Part shown: piece after piece, positions 53,197 to 63,300 of the stretch
Position numbering within the stretch: the stretch's first letter is position 1
How the letters are laid out: each line of letters begins with the position of its first letter
From: Sedimentisphaerales bacterium
GTDB taxonomy: Bacteria > Planctomycetota > Phycisphaerae > Sedimentisphaerales > SM23-30
DNA length: 64,000 nt
Direction: 5' to 3'
Assembly (NCBI GenBank): GCA_028281535.1
Contig: JANQJS010000059.1
Span: 57,706 to 121,705, forward strand
Translations under genes and position numbers: made by a program
Notes under the pieces: model-generated
What the model saw: only the letters and a program-made list of their open reading frames with translations
The model's database searches: none
Told to the model about the DNA's origin: nothing

Positions 53197-54804
53197 ATGA
53201 AAAAAATAGTAACAGTGATGTTTGGCCTATTGCTGATCGCTATTATAGTGACAGACTTGCAGGCACAACCTCGAACGGTCATTTTAGAAGATGAGCCGAT
53301 TGTTTATTATACCTTTGAAGAAACGGCAGGATCAACAGTAACGGATGCATCAGGTAATGGTAACGATGGTACATATGTGAATGCCACATTAGGTGAATTC
53401 GGTGTCGTTGGTTTAGGGGTGCTGTTTGGTGAAGGTGATGAAGCCTACGTCGAAGTGCCAGATTTAGGAACATGTTCGATTGATTATACCGTTGAGTTAT
53501 TTATCATCTCTTTTGATGCTGCAGATTCAACATCAGGCTGCTGTACGTCCATTTATTCAACGGATGCTTGTGGAGGCGGAGTCTGTACACATATCAACTA
53601 TCTCCATGGCGAAGGTGGTGGTACCGAACTGGCCGGTGAAGGTGCGTTTCTATTTGCAGATTCTGCAGTGCCTGATCCTGGGTTTGAAGGTGATCCAGTA
53701 CATGTCGCCTTTGTCGTTGATGGGACAAACGGAACAGGTGCCATTTATGTCGACGGTGTTGATGTCTCAACAGATTCTTCCGCTGGCGGAGAAGATTGTT
53801 TTACCGTAGCACGTATTGCATCCTGGGTCAATGATGGCGGTCGTTTCTTTCAAGGAACCATTGATGAGTTTGCAATTTTCGATAAAGCTCTTAGCGAAGA
53901 AAGAATTATTCTGCATGCAACCGATTTTAAGGCTGGAGAACCTGCCCTTCTTGTAGATTCATCTGCGACTCAAACGATTGCTGAATCACATCCCGCAATC
54001 TCCTCCTCTACAACTTTTACCGTTGTTTTGAACAATGAAGATCCTAATGCGGCTACCGTAACATTGACATTAGATCCAAACGATAGTGATGGTGATTTCA
54101 GTGAACTTGATATTGATTTAGGTGCGGGTACCGCAACACCTATAACGTTATCTTTTACTTCACTCAATTGGGATACGCCGCAAACAGTTACTGTAACCGC
54201 AGTGGATGATGGCTTAGCCGAGGATTGTTTTGAAGAGGCTACAATTGCTATTACATCAGCTATTACTGAACCAAATGAAAATGGTAATTATGATGGTGCT
54301 AAAGCAAAAGCGACTATTATCATTTTAGATAATGAAACAGGTTGTGTCTTTGTTGATGACGGCGATGGTGTCGAAATAAATGAAATTGATCCAAATGGCA
54401 CTATTGATTCATTTACCTATGTACTAAATCGAGCTCCAATTAGTGTTGATACTGTCATTACTCTGGAGGAAACCTCAGAGTTAGCTGCGCTGTCTGCAAC
54501 ATCTCTTACATTCACTTCGTTGGATTGGGATGACCCTCAAACCGTTTCTATTATTGCCATTCCGGATGATGAATTTATAGATGTCGACCCTGTGGTGACA
54601 GCAATGTCATCCGGTGATATTGATCCTAATGCATTCAATCCAATTGACGATGTGAATGTCAATTTAATCGAAGATGAATGTGGTGAATTAGGATTCTTGG
54701 GTAATGATTTCAATGAAGACTGCTCAGTGAATTTACTGGACTTCTCTTTATTTAGTGGAAGTTGGGGTAATTGCTCTGAACCAGATATTGTCAACTGTCC
54801 ATAA
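53197..54804 (+). CDS. Secreted LamG / Ig-like protein with dockerin-like tail
   Basis: 535 residues with ATGGAGAAATATT before the ATG and a signal peptide ending at LQAQ. Residues 25-240 are a LamG domain (YYTFEETAGSTVTDASGNGN, GTIDEFAIFDKALSEE). Two Ig/Calx-beta-like domains follow, each with the motif LxFTSLxWDxPQTV, then a single dockerin-like repeat (GNDFNEDCSVNLLDFSLFSG). DPN triplets are frequent. It is paralogous in its C-terminal half to the next gene. Probable carbohydrate-binding surface protein. Confidence 0.75.
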   Translation: MKKIVTVMFGLLLIAIIVTDLQAQPRTVILEDEPIVYYTFEETAGSTVTDASGNGNDGTYVNATLGEFGVVGLGVLFGEGDEAYVEVPDLGTCSIDYTVELFIISFDAADSTSGCCTSIYSTDACGGGVCTHINYLHGEGGGTELAGEGAFLFADSAVPDPGFEGDPVHVAFVVDGTNGTGAIYVDGVDVSTDSSAGGEDCFTVARIASWVNDGGRFFQGTIDEFAIFDKALSEERIILHATDFKAGEPALLVDSSATQTIAESHPAISSSTTFTVVLNNEDPNAATVTLTLDPNDSDGDFSELDIDLGAGTATPITLSFTSLNWDTPQTVTVTAVDDGLAEDCFEEATIAITSAITEPNENGNYDGAKAKATIIILDNETGCVFVDDGDGVEINEIDPNGTIDSFTYVLNRAPISVDTVITLEETSELAALSATSLTFTSLDWDDPQTVSIIAIPDDEFIDVDPVVTAMSSGDIDPNAFNPIDDVNVNLIEDECGELGFLGNDFNEDCSVNLLDFSLFSGSWGNCSEPDIVNCP

Positions 54805-54963
54805 TTGGTTTGTTTCGAACAATCTATGTAAAGGTTTAACATGTATCAATTGAATCATCACAGTGAGAATTCTAACAATCGTCTCGTTAGATGGTTCAAG
54901 CTCTTATCAATGTTTGGTTTTTACAAGCATGTGAATGGAGAAAATAGACAATTGGAGATTAAT

Positions 54964-56427
54964 ATGATGAAAAAATTGAATATATTACTTGGACTGGCAC
55001 TACTGATAGTGACAGGTCCTATCTATGCAAATGATGAATTTCCTCCCTCATGGCGAGGAGCGCCGGGTAGTTTAAAAGTGGTTTTTAATTTTGACGATCC
55101 AAATACATTTAACGAAGGTGTGGTAACTGGATTGAGTGCTGGTTCAGTTGTTGCCAATGCGTTAGAGGGGCAAGAGTTCGGTTTTGAAGCTTGTAGTGGT
55201 GTCTCTCCAAGGCTCGGTGTTGTAGCTGAAGAACTTTCCCGGGCATTGATCAGCAACCCAACCCCTGAAGGCGAAGGTGTGATTATTCGTGTTCAGATAA
55301 CTTCTACTTTGGCAGCTTTACCTTTTACAGGTATTGAAGTGGCCAATGAAACTTTCGATAGCCCTGATTTTGTGTTTTGCGATGGTGCAGAAGGTTTGGA
55401 GGAAGAACCCGTTGGCGAATCAGGTGATTTAGGTGATGGTTTCTATACGATTGCTATTGAAGCACTATTTGCTGATGGTTTTGGCTGCGATGATATTCAA
55501 GTCTTTTTTGAAGAGATTGAAGCAGGAACTTGTATCGATGAAATTATCATTGATATTCAACACAGCACCAATCCCGGTGAAAAAGTAGTCGCTTCAGCCT
55601 TACCTGCAGAAATTAATGTTGTCGAAGGTGGGGCGACTGTCGATATGGTCATTTCACTTGACCCAAATATTGGATCTGTTGATGGCAGTGTGACTGTAAC
55701 ATTAGATCCCAATAGCGGCTTTGATGTTGAATTTAATGCCTCTACAACACCTCCTGTTTTAACTTTTACTAATCTGAATTGGACTACACCTCAAACGGTT
55801 GCTATTGGCGGTTCAGATGATACTAATTTTGAAGTATGTATCGAAACGTTTTCATTCCAGGCTCAAGTTGCTTCTGTAAGTGATTCTGAATTTAATAACG
55901 GTGTTGCTCAGGTTCCGCTAACTATTAATGTGACAGATTTAGACACCGGTTGTGTTTTTGTTGCTGGCGAACCTCAGTTAGAAGAAATAACAGGGGGTAT
56001 GACTGATACCTTAGTCTATTCTCTAAACCGTGCACCAAGTTCCGGAACCGTTTTAGTGGACATATCAGATGGATTTGAAGATCCAAATATGCCATTTTTC
56101 ACGGCAGATCCAAATGTTCTCACGTTTGATGGCACGAATTGGGCGATTCCACAGACAACGACGCTCACAGCAGTTCAAGATGATGATTACAGAGGTGAAG
56201 CCCCAGGAACGGGTGATCCAACCACCACAACGGCCGTTACCGCATTATCTGCTATTGATACCTTCTTTACAGGTGGGCCTGATCCGGTCACAGTTTCTAT
56301 TGCAGAAGATGAGTGTGGTGCGTTAGAATTCGATGCATTTGATTTTGATGAGGATTGTGTCGTAGATGTTAATGATCTGGCCACTTTTTTGGGTGATTGG
56401 TTAGGAAGTACAATTCCAACACCATAA
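54964..56427 (+). CDS. Secreted Ig-like protein with dockerin-like tail
   Basis: 487 residues. The frame is open from 54841, but the ATG at 54964 (or 54967) is chosen because GGAG lies just upstream and the signal peptide (MMKKLNILLGLALLIVTGPIYA) begins there. An N-terminal beta-rich part of unknown family (about 25-205) is followed by two Calx-beta-like domains with LTFTNLNWTTPQTV and LTFDGTNWAIPQTT. The C-terminal dockerin-like repeat is AFDFDEDCVVDVNDLATFLG. It is 159 nt downstream of, and paralogous to, the LamG gene. Confidence 0.72.
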   Translation: MMKKLNILLGLALLIVTGPIYANDEFPPSWRGAPGSLKVVFNFDDPNTFNEGVVTGLSAGSVVANALEGQEFGFEACSGVSPRLGVVAEELSRALISNPTPEGEGVIIRVQITSTLAALPFTGIEVANETFDSPDFVFCDGAEGLEEEPVGESGDLGDGFYTIAIEALFADGFGCDDIQVFFEEIEAGTCIDEIIIDIQHSTNPGEKVVASALPAEINVVEGGATVDMVISLDPNIGSVDGSVTVTLDPNSGFDVEFNASTTPPVLTFTNLNWTTPQTVAIGGSDDTNFEVCIETFSFQAQVASVSDSEFNNGVAQVPLTINVTDLDTGCVFVAGEPQLEEITGGMTDTLVYSLNRAPSSGTVLVDISDGFEDPNMPFFTADPNVLTFDGTNWAIPQTTTLTAVQDDDYRGEAPGTGDPTTTTAVTALSAIDTFFTGGPDPVTVSIAEDECGALEFDAFDFDEDCVVDVNDLATFLGDWLGSTIPTP

Positions 56428-56471
56428 ATAATGTCCGGTCGAATGTTCACTGCAGTGATGTTAGTGATTTT

Positions 56472-56507
56472 AAGGCGTGATAGTATTGCTATCACGCCTT
56501 TATTTTT
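56472..56507 (+). terminator. Strong intrinsic terminator
   Basis: A perfect 12-bp stem AAGGCGTGATAG / CTATCACGCCTT (56472-56483, 56489-56500) with a 5-nt loop, then TATTTTT. It ends the Ig-like gene, before the convergent ChaN-like gene. Confidence 0.88.
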
Positions 56508-56540
56508 GAATGATTCTGTCTTTAATTTTGAGATCGTGTA

Positions 56541-57473
56541 TTATTGAATGCCGTCTTCTGGTTCTGTGACCAGTAAGTAATCTGAAAGGGGATAGGGTAT
56601 CTCACGTAATTGCTGATGAGTAATTGTGATAGGGCGGACCTGTTGTTGTTCTTGTGGTGTTAACGTTAAATCGCCACTCACCGTAAATAATACAATTCGA
56701 TCACGAATTGCGGGCAGCTCACGTCGAACACGTTGAACGGTTCCTAAACCATAATTGATATGGCCTGATCCTGTGACGACCATCATATGGTGGTTTGGAT
56801 TAGATTTTAAATGATTAACAATTACATCTGCCATGATTTCGTCACGCAGGACTTGGGCTTGGAATATTTTTTCGAGTCGGGATGAATCGACAGACATATG
56901 TACCAGCATGATTTTATCAAGATGATTGCGATAGATCGTGTCATTTTGCCAGTTAATTTTGGGGGGAATTTCATTTTGTTGTTCTTGACTTAATGACGTT
57001 AAACCTTGGCGGCCCACTTGGCGGATCAGTTCCGTACGGCCATTTAGCCCTAATACCGGTATGGCATGTTGTTGAGCATATTCAACTAATTCGCGATAGG
57101 ACAAATAGTTCGACCAGCGATTTTTCCAATCGATTTCTTTCGCTAAAGTTTCAAAGTCGATTTGCCCAGCATTGAATTTATCTAAAGCGGGTTGGTAGTG
57201 TTTTTCAATCATTTCCAAGCCTAGAGATATTGGAGTTCCTGATATGTGTAATTCCTTGAGGATTTTTCGTTGCCAGGCATGATGTCTTGCGATACGGTGT
57301 GATTCACCAATGAAAACAATTTGTGATTCTTTCAAATCTTCTATAATGGACTCTGTTGTCACTATTTCGCCTTCATACATATCGATCCAAAATTGAGTAC
57401 GAGATGATTGGCAAGAGTTCATCAAGATTAATAACAGAACCAAAGATGAGTGTTTTAAGTGACTGATATTCAC
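56541..57473 (-). CDS. ChaN-family haem/iron-associated lipoprotein
   Basis: 310 residues with the lipobox MNSC (Cys21). ChaN (DUF399) motifs: IVFIGESHRIARHHAWQRKIL, LGLEMIEKHYQPALDKF, WSNYLSYRELVEYAQQHAIPVLGLN, FQAQVLRDEIMADVI and MMVVTGSGHINYGLGTVQRV. ChaN-like proteins bind haem cofacially at the outer membrane and are often linked to haem uptake. No TonB receptor is adjacent, so the role here is inferred from the family only. It is convergent with the Ig-like gene. Confidence 0.82.
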   Translation of the reverse strand: MNISHLKHSSLVLLLILMNSCQSSRTQFWIDMYEGEIVTTESIIEDLKESQIVFIGESHRIARHHAWQRKILKELHISGTPISLGLEMIEKHYQPALDKFNAGQIDFETLAKEIDWKNRWSNYLSYRELVEYAQQHAIPVLGLNGRTELIRQVGRQGLTSLSQEQQNEIPPKINWQNDTIYRNHLDKIMLVHMSVDSSRLEKIFQAQVLRDEIMADVIVNHLKSNPNHHMMVVTGSGHINYGLGTVQRVRRELPAIRDRIVLFTVSGDLTLTPQEQQQVRPITITHQQLREIPYPLSDYLLVTEPEDGIQ

Positions 57474-57838
57474 AATATTTCCTTTTTAATTCAATTGCCC
57501 TTTTTTGGAATTGTAAATTAATGGATTTGATTGTCAATTTGTTTATAAAGTTATTAAGGTGATGAGTTGGTGAATAATCTTGTTTTTATAGGACTTTGTC
57601 AATTTGCTACTATATTATCAAATGCGAAAGTGGGGTGTTCAAACATTTATTCGTTTTCTAAGCAATTCTATTGGATCATAAGTCGATTATTAACAATGAG
57701 AAATGATATTTCTTCATAGAGGGCTCATCCGTAAAAAATCTTAAAAAAATTATGTCCAGATATAGGATGAGCAGGGAATTTATAGTGTTGTGACAGTTTC
57801 GAATGTTATTCGATTAGAACAGGAGACATGCTTGATCA
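57474..57838. other. Divergent intergenic region, ChaN-like / ECF sigma gene
   Basis: AT-rich, no credible gene. It holds an 8-bp perfect inverted repeat GCTCATCC (57723-57730) and GGATGAGC (57765-57772) whose half-site starts are 42 bp apart, with an A-rich middle, 67 nt before the sigma-factor start. It may be an operator pair or a leader hairpin. AGGAG lies at about 57820-57825. Confidence 0.45.
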
Positions 57839-58375
57839 ATGTTTGACTCACGTGACAAAGTGAATGCGGTTTTCGCACGATTATATGCCAAGCATCACAA
57901 GACGATTTATAGTTTTATTATCTCGTTGTTGCCTAGTGCGAGTGATGCGGATGATGTCATGCAGGAAACCATCCTGACGATGTGTCATAAGTTCGATGAG
58001 TATGATCATGGCAAAAATTTTGCGGCTTGGGGAGTAGGTGTTGCGCGTAACAAAATTCTCAAGTTTTATGAAAAAGGTCAGAGGCGAAAAGCTTTATTTA
58101 GCGAGGAGTCGCTTCGTATTCTTCTCGAACGTTCCACGCCAGTTATCCATCATTTTGAAGAAAGATTCTTAGCGTTAGAAGTTTGTTTAAGAAAACTCAA
58201 AGAGCCTGAGAAAAATTTACTCAAAGAGCGTTTTGTAAACAATGAAAAAATTGTTGCTATTGCAAAGCAACAGGAAAAATCACTAGATGCGTTATATAAA
58301 ACCTATTCACGTATTTTAAAAAAATTAAAGCTATGTATTCAATCAAATTTGTCTGGAAAGAAAGCCACATTATAA
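57839..58375 (+). CDS. ECF-type RNA polymerase sigma factor (planctomycete FecR-linked type)
   Basis: 178 residues. Region 2: FARLYAKHHKTIYSFIISLLPSASDADDVMQETILTMCHKFDEYD, then NFAAWGVGVARNKILKFYE. Region 4 (LKEPEKNLLKERFVNNEKIVAIAKQQEKSLDALYKTYSRIL) resembles the Rhodopirellula/Verrucomicrobium-type sigma family. It would direct core polymerase to a small regulon. Its stop is immediately followed by the ATG of the FecR-domain protein (TAAATG), so the pair is co-translated. Start context is imperfect: AGGAG lies 13 nt from the ATG. Confidence 0.85.
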   Translation: MFDSRDKVNAVFARLYAKHHKTIYSFIISLLPSASDADDVMQETILTMCHKFDEYDHGKNFAAWGVGVARNKILKFYEKGQRRKALFSEESLRILLERSTPVIHHFEERFLALEVCLRKLKEPEKNLLKERFVNNEKIVAIAKQQEKSLDALYKTYSRILKKLKLCIQSNLSGKKATL

Positions 58376-60076
58376 ATGAGTGATGCCAATGATAATAAAA
58401 TTAGTTTGTTTGTCAGCCAATTACTAGATAGTTCTGTTGATGAGAAGCTGTTATTGGAATTAGATCGGGGGATACAGGACGATCCGGCATTCGTGGATAC
58501 CTATCTAGACTATATGATATTATACATGGGATTGGAACAATGTGGCTCAGAGTTGCATGGCGAGTTATCTGATGGAGAAGATGTGAAATCCATGATGTCT
58601 CAAATGATAGATTTGGATCAAAAAGAGGCTTTGGAAAAAAAAGAAGCCGAATTGATAATACGTCAAAAGGAGATTCAAGCCATATCGCAATTACGTCTCG
58701 AAGAATATTTAAAACAGCAGGAATTAATTAAAAATCAAATTGGTTTTCAAGGGCAAAGAATTAAAAAGGCATATTCTTTTCAGGATCAAAAATGGTTGAC
58801 AAGGATTCTTGCTGCTTGTTTAGTCTTTGCAGGTCTGATTTGGTTGATTTTTCAAGAGTCATCAACTGTTACCGTTGCAAAATTGACAAATTCTTATCAA
58901 ACTAAATGGGCGTTTGAACCAGATGAAAACTTACATGATATTGAATATTATTTGTTGAGTGGCTTAGCAGAAATCGAGTTTAATGATGGGGCAAAGATCA
59001 TACTTGAAGGGCCTGCAAATTTTAAATTAGAATCGGCTAATGGGGCTACGTTAAATCTGGGTAAATTAAGTGCTAGGGTTCCAGAAAAGGCTATAGGATT
59101 TACGGTCAAGACACCTAATGCCTCCATCGTGGATCTTGGTACAGAGTTTACCCTGCATGTAAAAAAGAATAAAAGTAGTGATGTATATGTTTTTGCTGGT
59201 GAAGTAGAAATCTCAACAGAAAACTTATCCTATCGTGTAAATGAGGGTGATGCAAAAACGATTTCTTCTGATGGGCAGAGTCTTCATGATATTGTATTCG
59301 ATCGGTCATTGTTTGTTTCAAATCTTAATTTTTCTTCGTCTGGTCAAGATCACACATCTGCCTATGCAAAAATGGTGATTGATGGTCAGCCGTTAAAATA
59401 TCTCTCCTTTCATCCAGATCGAATGGATCAAAATAGATTATTGTCAGATAGGGGCGAAATTAAGCCCATTGGACCAAGTTTAGGAAATAATGAAACAAAT
59501 TATGCACTTAAATTTAAGAGTGGTCTGTATGACGATTCAGATTATGCGGGTCAATTAGAGTTTATTCCCATTGATACTTTAAAAGAAACCAAGCAATTAT
59601 CGATCGTGTTCTGGATCAACCCCAATCTGGATACCAGACAACATAGTTTGACACTTATTGATTTTGAGCATAATTCGTTAGAAGCGATAGTCATTCCCAC
59701 TATCGGATTAACCATGAAACACCTTCAGCATGAAAATGAAATTGAATTTTCTGCAGATTTCAATTGTTCCAACGGGGCGTCTGTTGGACTTGATGTGATT
59801 AATATGGAACTAGATCCAGCGGTAGCTTGGTATCATGTTGTCTTAACCGTTTCAGGTCATGAATTTTCTATGACGATTAATGGTAACGCCAAAATTCGCA
59901 AGAGTATTGATAGGACTAAGATCTATCATAGAAAAATGAATGGCATTGTCTTATTCCCTGAAGGTATTTCTTCTGAGTCTGTTGCTCATGGTGCTATTGA
60001 CGAAGTTTCTATCTATGATCGAGTTTTGTCAGACAAAGAAATCCGCCAGTTGTATTTATCAGTCAGGCCAAAGTAG
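58376..60076 (+). CDS. FecR-domain membrane protein with LamG C-terminus (putative anti-sigma/sensor)
   Basis: 566 residues. The N-terminal cytoplasmic helical part (about 1-138) has a long charged coiled segment (EKKEAELIIRQKEIQAISQL). One membrane helix (LTRILAACLVFAGLIWLIF, about 141-160) follows. A FecR domain is at about 205-285 (EGPANFKLESANGATLNLG, VDLGTEFTLHV, VFAGEVEIST), and a LamG-like domain at about 385-560 ends in GAIDEVSIYDRVLSDKEI. It is coupled to the ECF sigma gene and probably holds the sigma factor until an external ligand binds. The ligand may be a glycan, given LamG. Confidence 0.82.
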   Translation: MSDANDNKISLFVSQLLDSSVDEKLLLELDRGIQDDPAFVDTYLDYMILYMGLEQCGSELHGELSDGEDVKSMMSQMIDLDQKEALEKKEAELIIRQKEIQAISQLRLEEYLKQQELIKNQIGFQGQRIKKAYSFQDQKWLTRILAACLVFAGLIWLIFQESSTVTVAKLTNSYQTKWAFEPDENLHDIEYYLLSGLAEIEFNDGAKIILEGPANFKLESANGATLNLGKLSARVPEKAIGFTVKTPNASIVDLGTEFTLHVKKNKSSDVYVFAGEVEISTENLSYRVNEGDAKTISSDGQSLHDIVFDRSLFVSNLNFSSSGQDHTSAYAKMVIDGQPLKYLSFHPDRMDQNRLLSDRGEIKPIGPSLGNNETNYALKFKSGLYDDSDYAGQLEFIPIDTLKETKQLSIVFWINPNLDTRQHSLTLIDFEHNSLEAIVIPTIGLTMKHLQHENEIEFSADFNCSNGASVGLDVINMELDPAVAWYHVVLTVSGHEFSMTINGNAKIRKSIDRTKIYHRKMNGIVLFPEGISSESVAHGAIDEVSIYDRVLSDKEIRQLYLSVRPK

Positions 60077-60374
60077 CATCTATATACATTCGGTGAAATC
60101 CTTGGTTTGATTCAATATTGAATTAGTAAGAATATCGTTTGTAAAAATCCCAAGGTTATTTTTCTTGAATCGCATTACTGCTTATTCAATACGGAATTTC
60201 TGCGCATTGTTGTTCAGCACTTGGTTTGGAATGAAAAAAATGAATGATAATTGCTAGGAACATTAAATAGATTTTTATTCTCATTTAGGCACTGATAGAT
60301 TTGTTAACTGGAAAGTGTGTGTTGGTAATGTGTGTTTAATTAATAAAAAAGTAGTGATTATGAAAGGAAGTGTT
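60077..60374. other. Intergenic region with weak terminator-like fold
   Basis: CCTTGG (60100-60105) and CCAAGG (60150-60155) enclose the 14-bp palindrome ATTCAATATTGAAT (60110-60123) and are followed by TTATTTTTCTT. This could end the sigma/FecR operon. No clear promoter for the downstream oxidase gene was seen. Confidence 0.4.
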
Positions 60375-63300
60375 ATGTGGAGTAATCGATTGTTTAAAAT
60401 AACTTGTTTCCTTGTTCTTGTTTGTACAACCCAGGTTTGTCCGAATGCTTATGGTCAATCTTCCTTAGTGGGGCAGTGGACCAATCCTGTCAATATTGGT
60501 CAAATGGGAGGGCACATCGCTTTGATGCGTACAAGTGAAGTGTTGTTTTATTCTTATGGTTCAAGTGGGTCAAATAGCAGTAGCCCTATGACATGGTATG
60601 TTTTTGATCCGGATAATCCATTATCTGGAACAGGTGGCACCTATTTTAGAAGTCATTTCTGCACGGGGCATACGCTATTAGAAGATGGCCGATTATTTAT
60701 CACCGGCGAAGAGCCTATTACGCAACCCTTTAGTTCTTATTTTGATCCCATCAGTCGAAGTTTTTCTGCTGCACCCAATCTAGTGACTTCTCGATGGTAT
60801 CCATCAACAATTATTATGGGTAATGGCGAAGCCTGGACCTTTGGTGGTGTCATTAACGATAATCTTGATGTTACTTATACCATAGAAAAATTTGATGGGA
60901 TATCAACTCAGTTAGTTGGCGGTCAAAATATGCCTTTTGGGCATCAAGGAGAAGAGGGATATCCACGCCTTCACCTTTTAAGTGACGGAAATGTTTTTAT
61001 GTCAGGTCAGTCAAATTCATCATATGTTTATGACCCTGTTGCTTTAACATGGTCATTTGTTGACACGATGAATCATAATCGATGGCGTGCCGAATCTCCA
61101 TCTGTACGTTTGCTGGATGGACGTATTCTGGTCATTGGCGGTCAGGATCTACGACATGCAGATTCCGGATCAACGGGTAATAATAGTTTAACGGCTACCT
61201 GTGAAATTATTGATCCAGAAGCCGCCAATCCGCAATGGGTATCTACTGGTTCTTTGCCTCAAGCAAATTATTTACATGATGGCGTACTTTTACCCGATGG
61301 ATCGGTTTTAAGTCTGGGGGGCACGGCAGGTAATGCGCCACAAAGATGGACTGCGTCAAGTGGTAGCTGGACAGCGATGGCATCTCATCAAAATGTTCGA
61401 GTTTATCATTCTTCACATACATTGCTACCTGATGGACGTGTGATTGTTGGCGGGACCGATGAAGATACGACGATGGAAATATTTTCTCCGCCATATCTCT
61501 TCAATGGTAGTCGCCCATCTATCAATTCCGCGCCAACATCAGCAAGTTATGGGCAAAATATTGTCGTGAATTATAGTGCCGCAAATCCCATTAGTTCCGT
61601 TGTTATGATGCGTACTGGTTCAACAACTCATTCTTTTAGTTATAATCAAATTGGTGTGCCGTTATCATTTGTTGATAATGGCTCTTCTTTAACGGTGACA
61701 ATGGAATCCAATTCAAACGTAGCTCCTCCGGGATATTATTTATTATTCATCTTGTCCAATAATTCCGGTACTCTCGTACCTTCTTCTGGGTCATGGATTC
61801 TCATAGATAATAGTGGGCCACCACCTGATTCTGATCCGCCAACACCCAATCCATCAACGTGGGCGTCATTGCCATTGGCCGATAGCGATTCTCAAATCAG
61901 TATGACAGCAACAGTTGCTTCAGATGTCAGCCCTCCAATAGAATACCAATTTGATGAAACAACGGGTAATACCGGTGGAAGTGACAGTGGGTGGCAATCA
62001 AATAATATCTATATTGATACGGGGTTAAATGCAAACACACAGTATTGTTATCGTGTGCGTAGCCGTGATAGTGCTGGTTCTGTCAATACAGGTGGTTATT
62101 CAATAACAGAATGCGCCACAACCAATGCTGCACCGGATACTGATCCACCTACACCAAATCCAATGACCTGGGCATCTGTTCCAACCGCTGTTGGTGATGC
62201 TGCGATTGTCATGACTGCGACGACGGCCTCTGATCCAAGTCCTGTCATACAATACCAATTTGATGAACTATCTGGAAATACAGGTGGAACTGATAGTCTT
62301 TGGAGAAATAATCCTTCTTATAGTGATTCCAATTTACAGCCCAATACACAATATACTTATCGTGTTCGAAGTCGTGACGGATTGGGTAATATCGGTAGTT
62401 ATTCAACTTCATTATCTGCAACGACAGCCCCTGAAGATGGTCTGGTCGATGTGTCTGTCGGAATCGATCAATTATTTGAACCCGCAGATATTGTCATTAA
62501 TGTTGGTGATACCGTTGAGTGGACATTCTTGGAAGATGGCCATAATATTTGGTCTGGCCTATCAGGTCAACATACTGTCCTTTTGGGTGATCCTCTTTGG
62601 TCATCAGGTGGCCAAATTCTTTTTGCCTCGACATCAGCACCAGGCGTACTTAACCCTGCTGGTACTGTGTATAGTGTCACTTTTGATCAAAGCTTTTTAG
62701 ATAGTTCAACGGGGGATAATGGTGCTCCGAATAGTTATAACTACCATTGCCATACTCATGGAAGTGCGGTGATGCGAGGAACCATTACGATCAATGGTGG
62801 AGTCGATACGTTTGCACCTATTCCTAATCCAATGACGTTTGATACGCTACCATCAGCGACAAGTAGTAGTTCAATCGCTATGGTTGCAACAACGGCATTG
62901 GATGGTCAAAATCCACCGGTTGAATATTTCTTTGATGAGTTAACAGGAAATGCTGGTGGTAGCGATAGTCTTTGGCAGTCTTCCACGAACTATACCGATA
63001 GTGGTTTAAGTCCATTAACGATGTATAGTTACTCTGTTGCAGCACGGGATAGTTTGGGTAATACCACCACGGCCTCTGGAGCGGCATCCGTAACGACTCC
63101 AGATGACCCAAGTAGTAATATTTTATTAGAAACAGGTGTGGTCAGCGGCGTTGGTAGTAGTTGGCAAACTGTAAATTTGGGTAGCAGTTATAGTTCAATG
63201 GTCGTCGTTGCCACACCAAATTATACTAATACGTCATCTCCAGGTACGGTTCGTATCCAGAATGCTACAGGTAATAGTTTCCAGGTTCGCTTGGATGGCT

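Noticed and set aside
62260..62700. 146-residue hydrophobic plus-strand ORF
   Set aside because: Out-of-frame shadow inside the long copper-oxidase reading frame, which is continuous and conserved in motif content.
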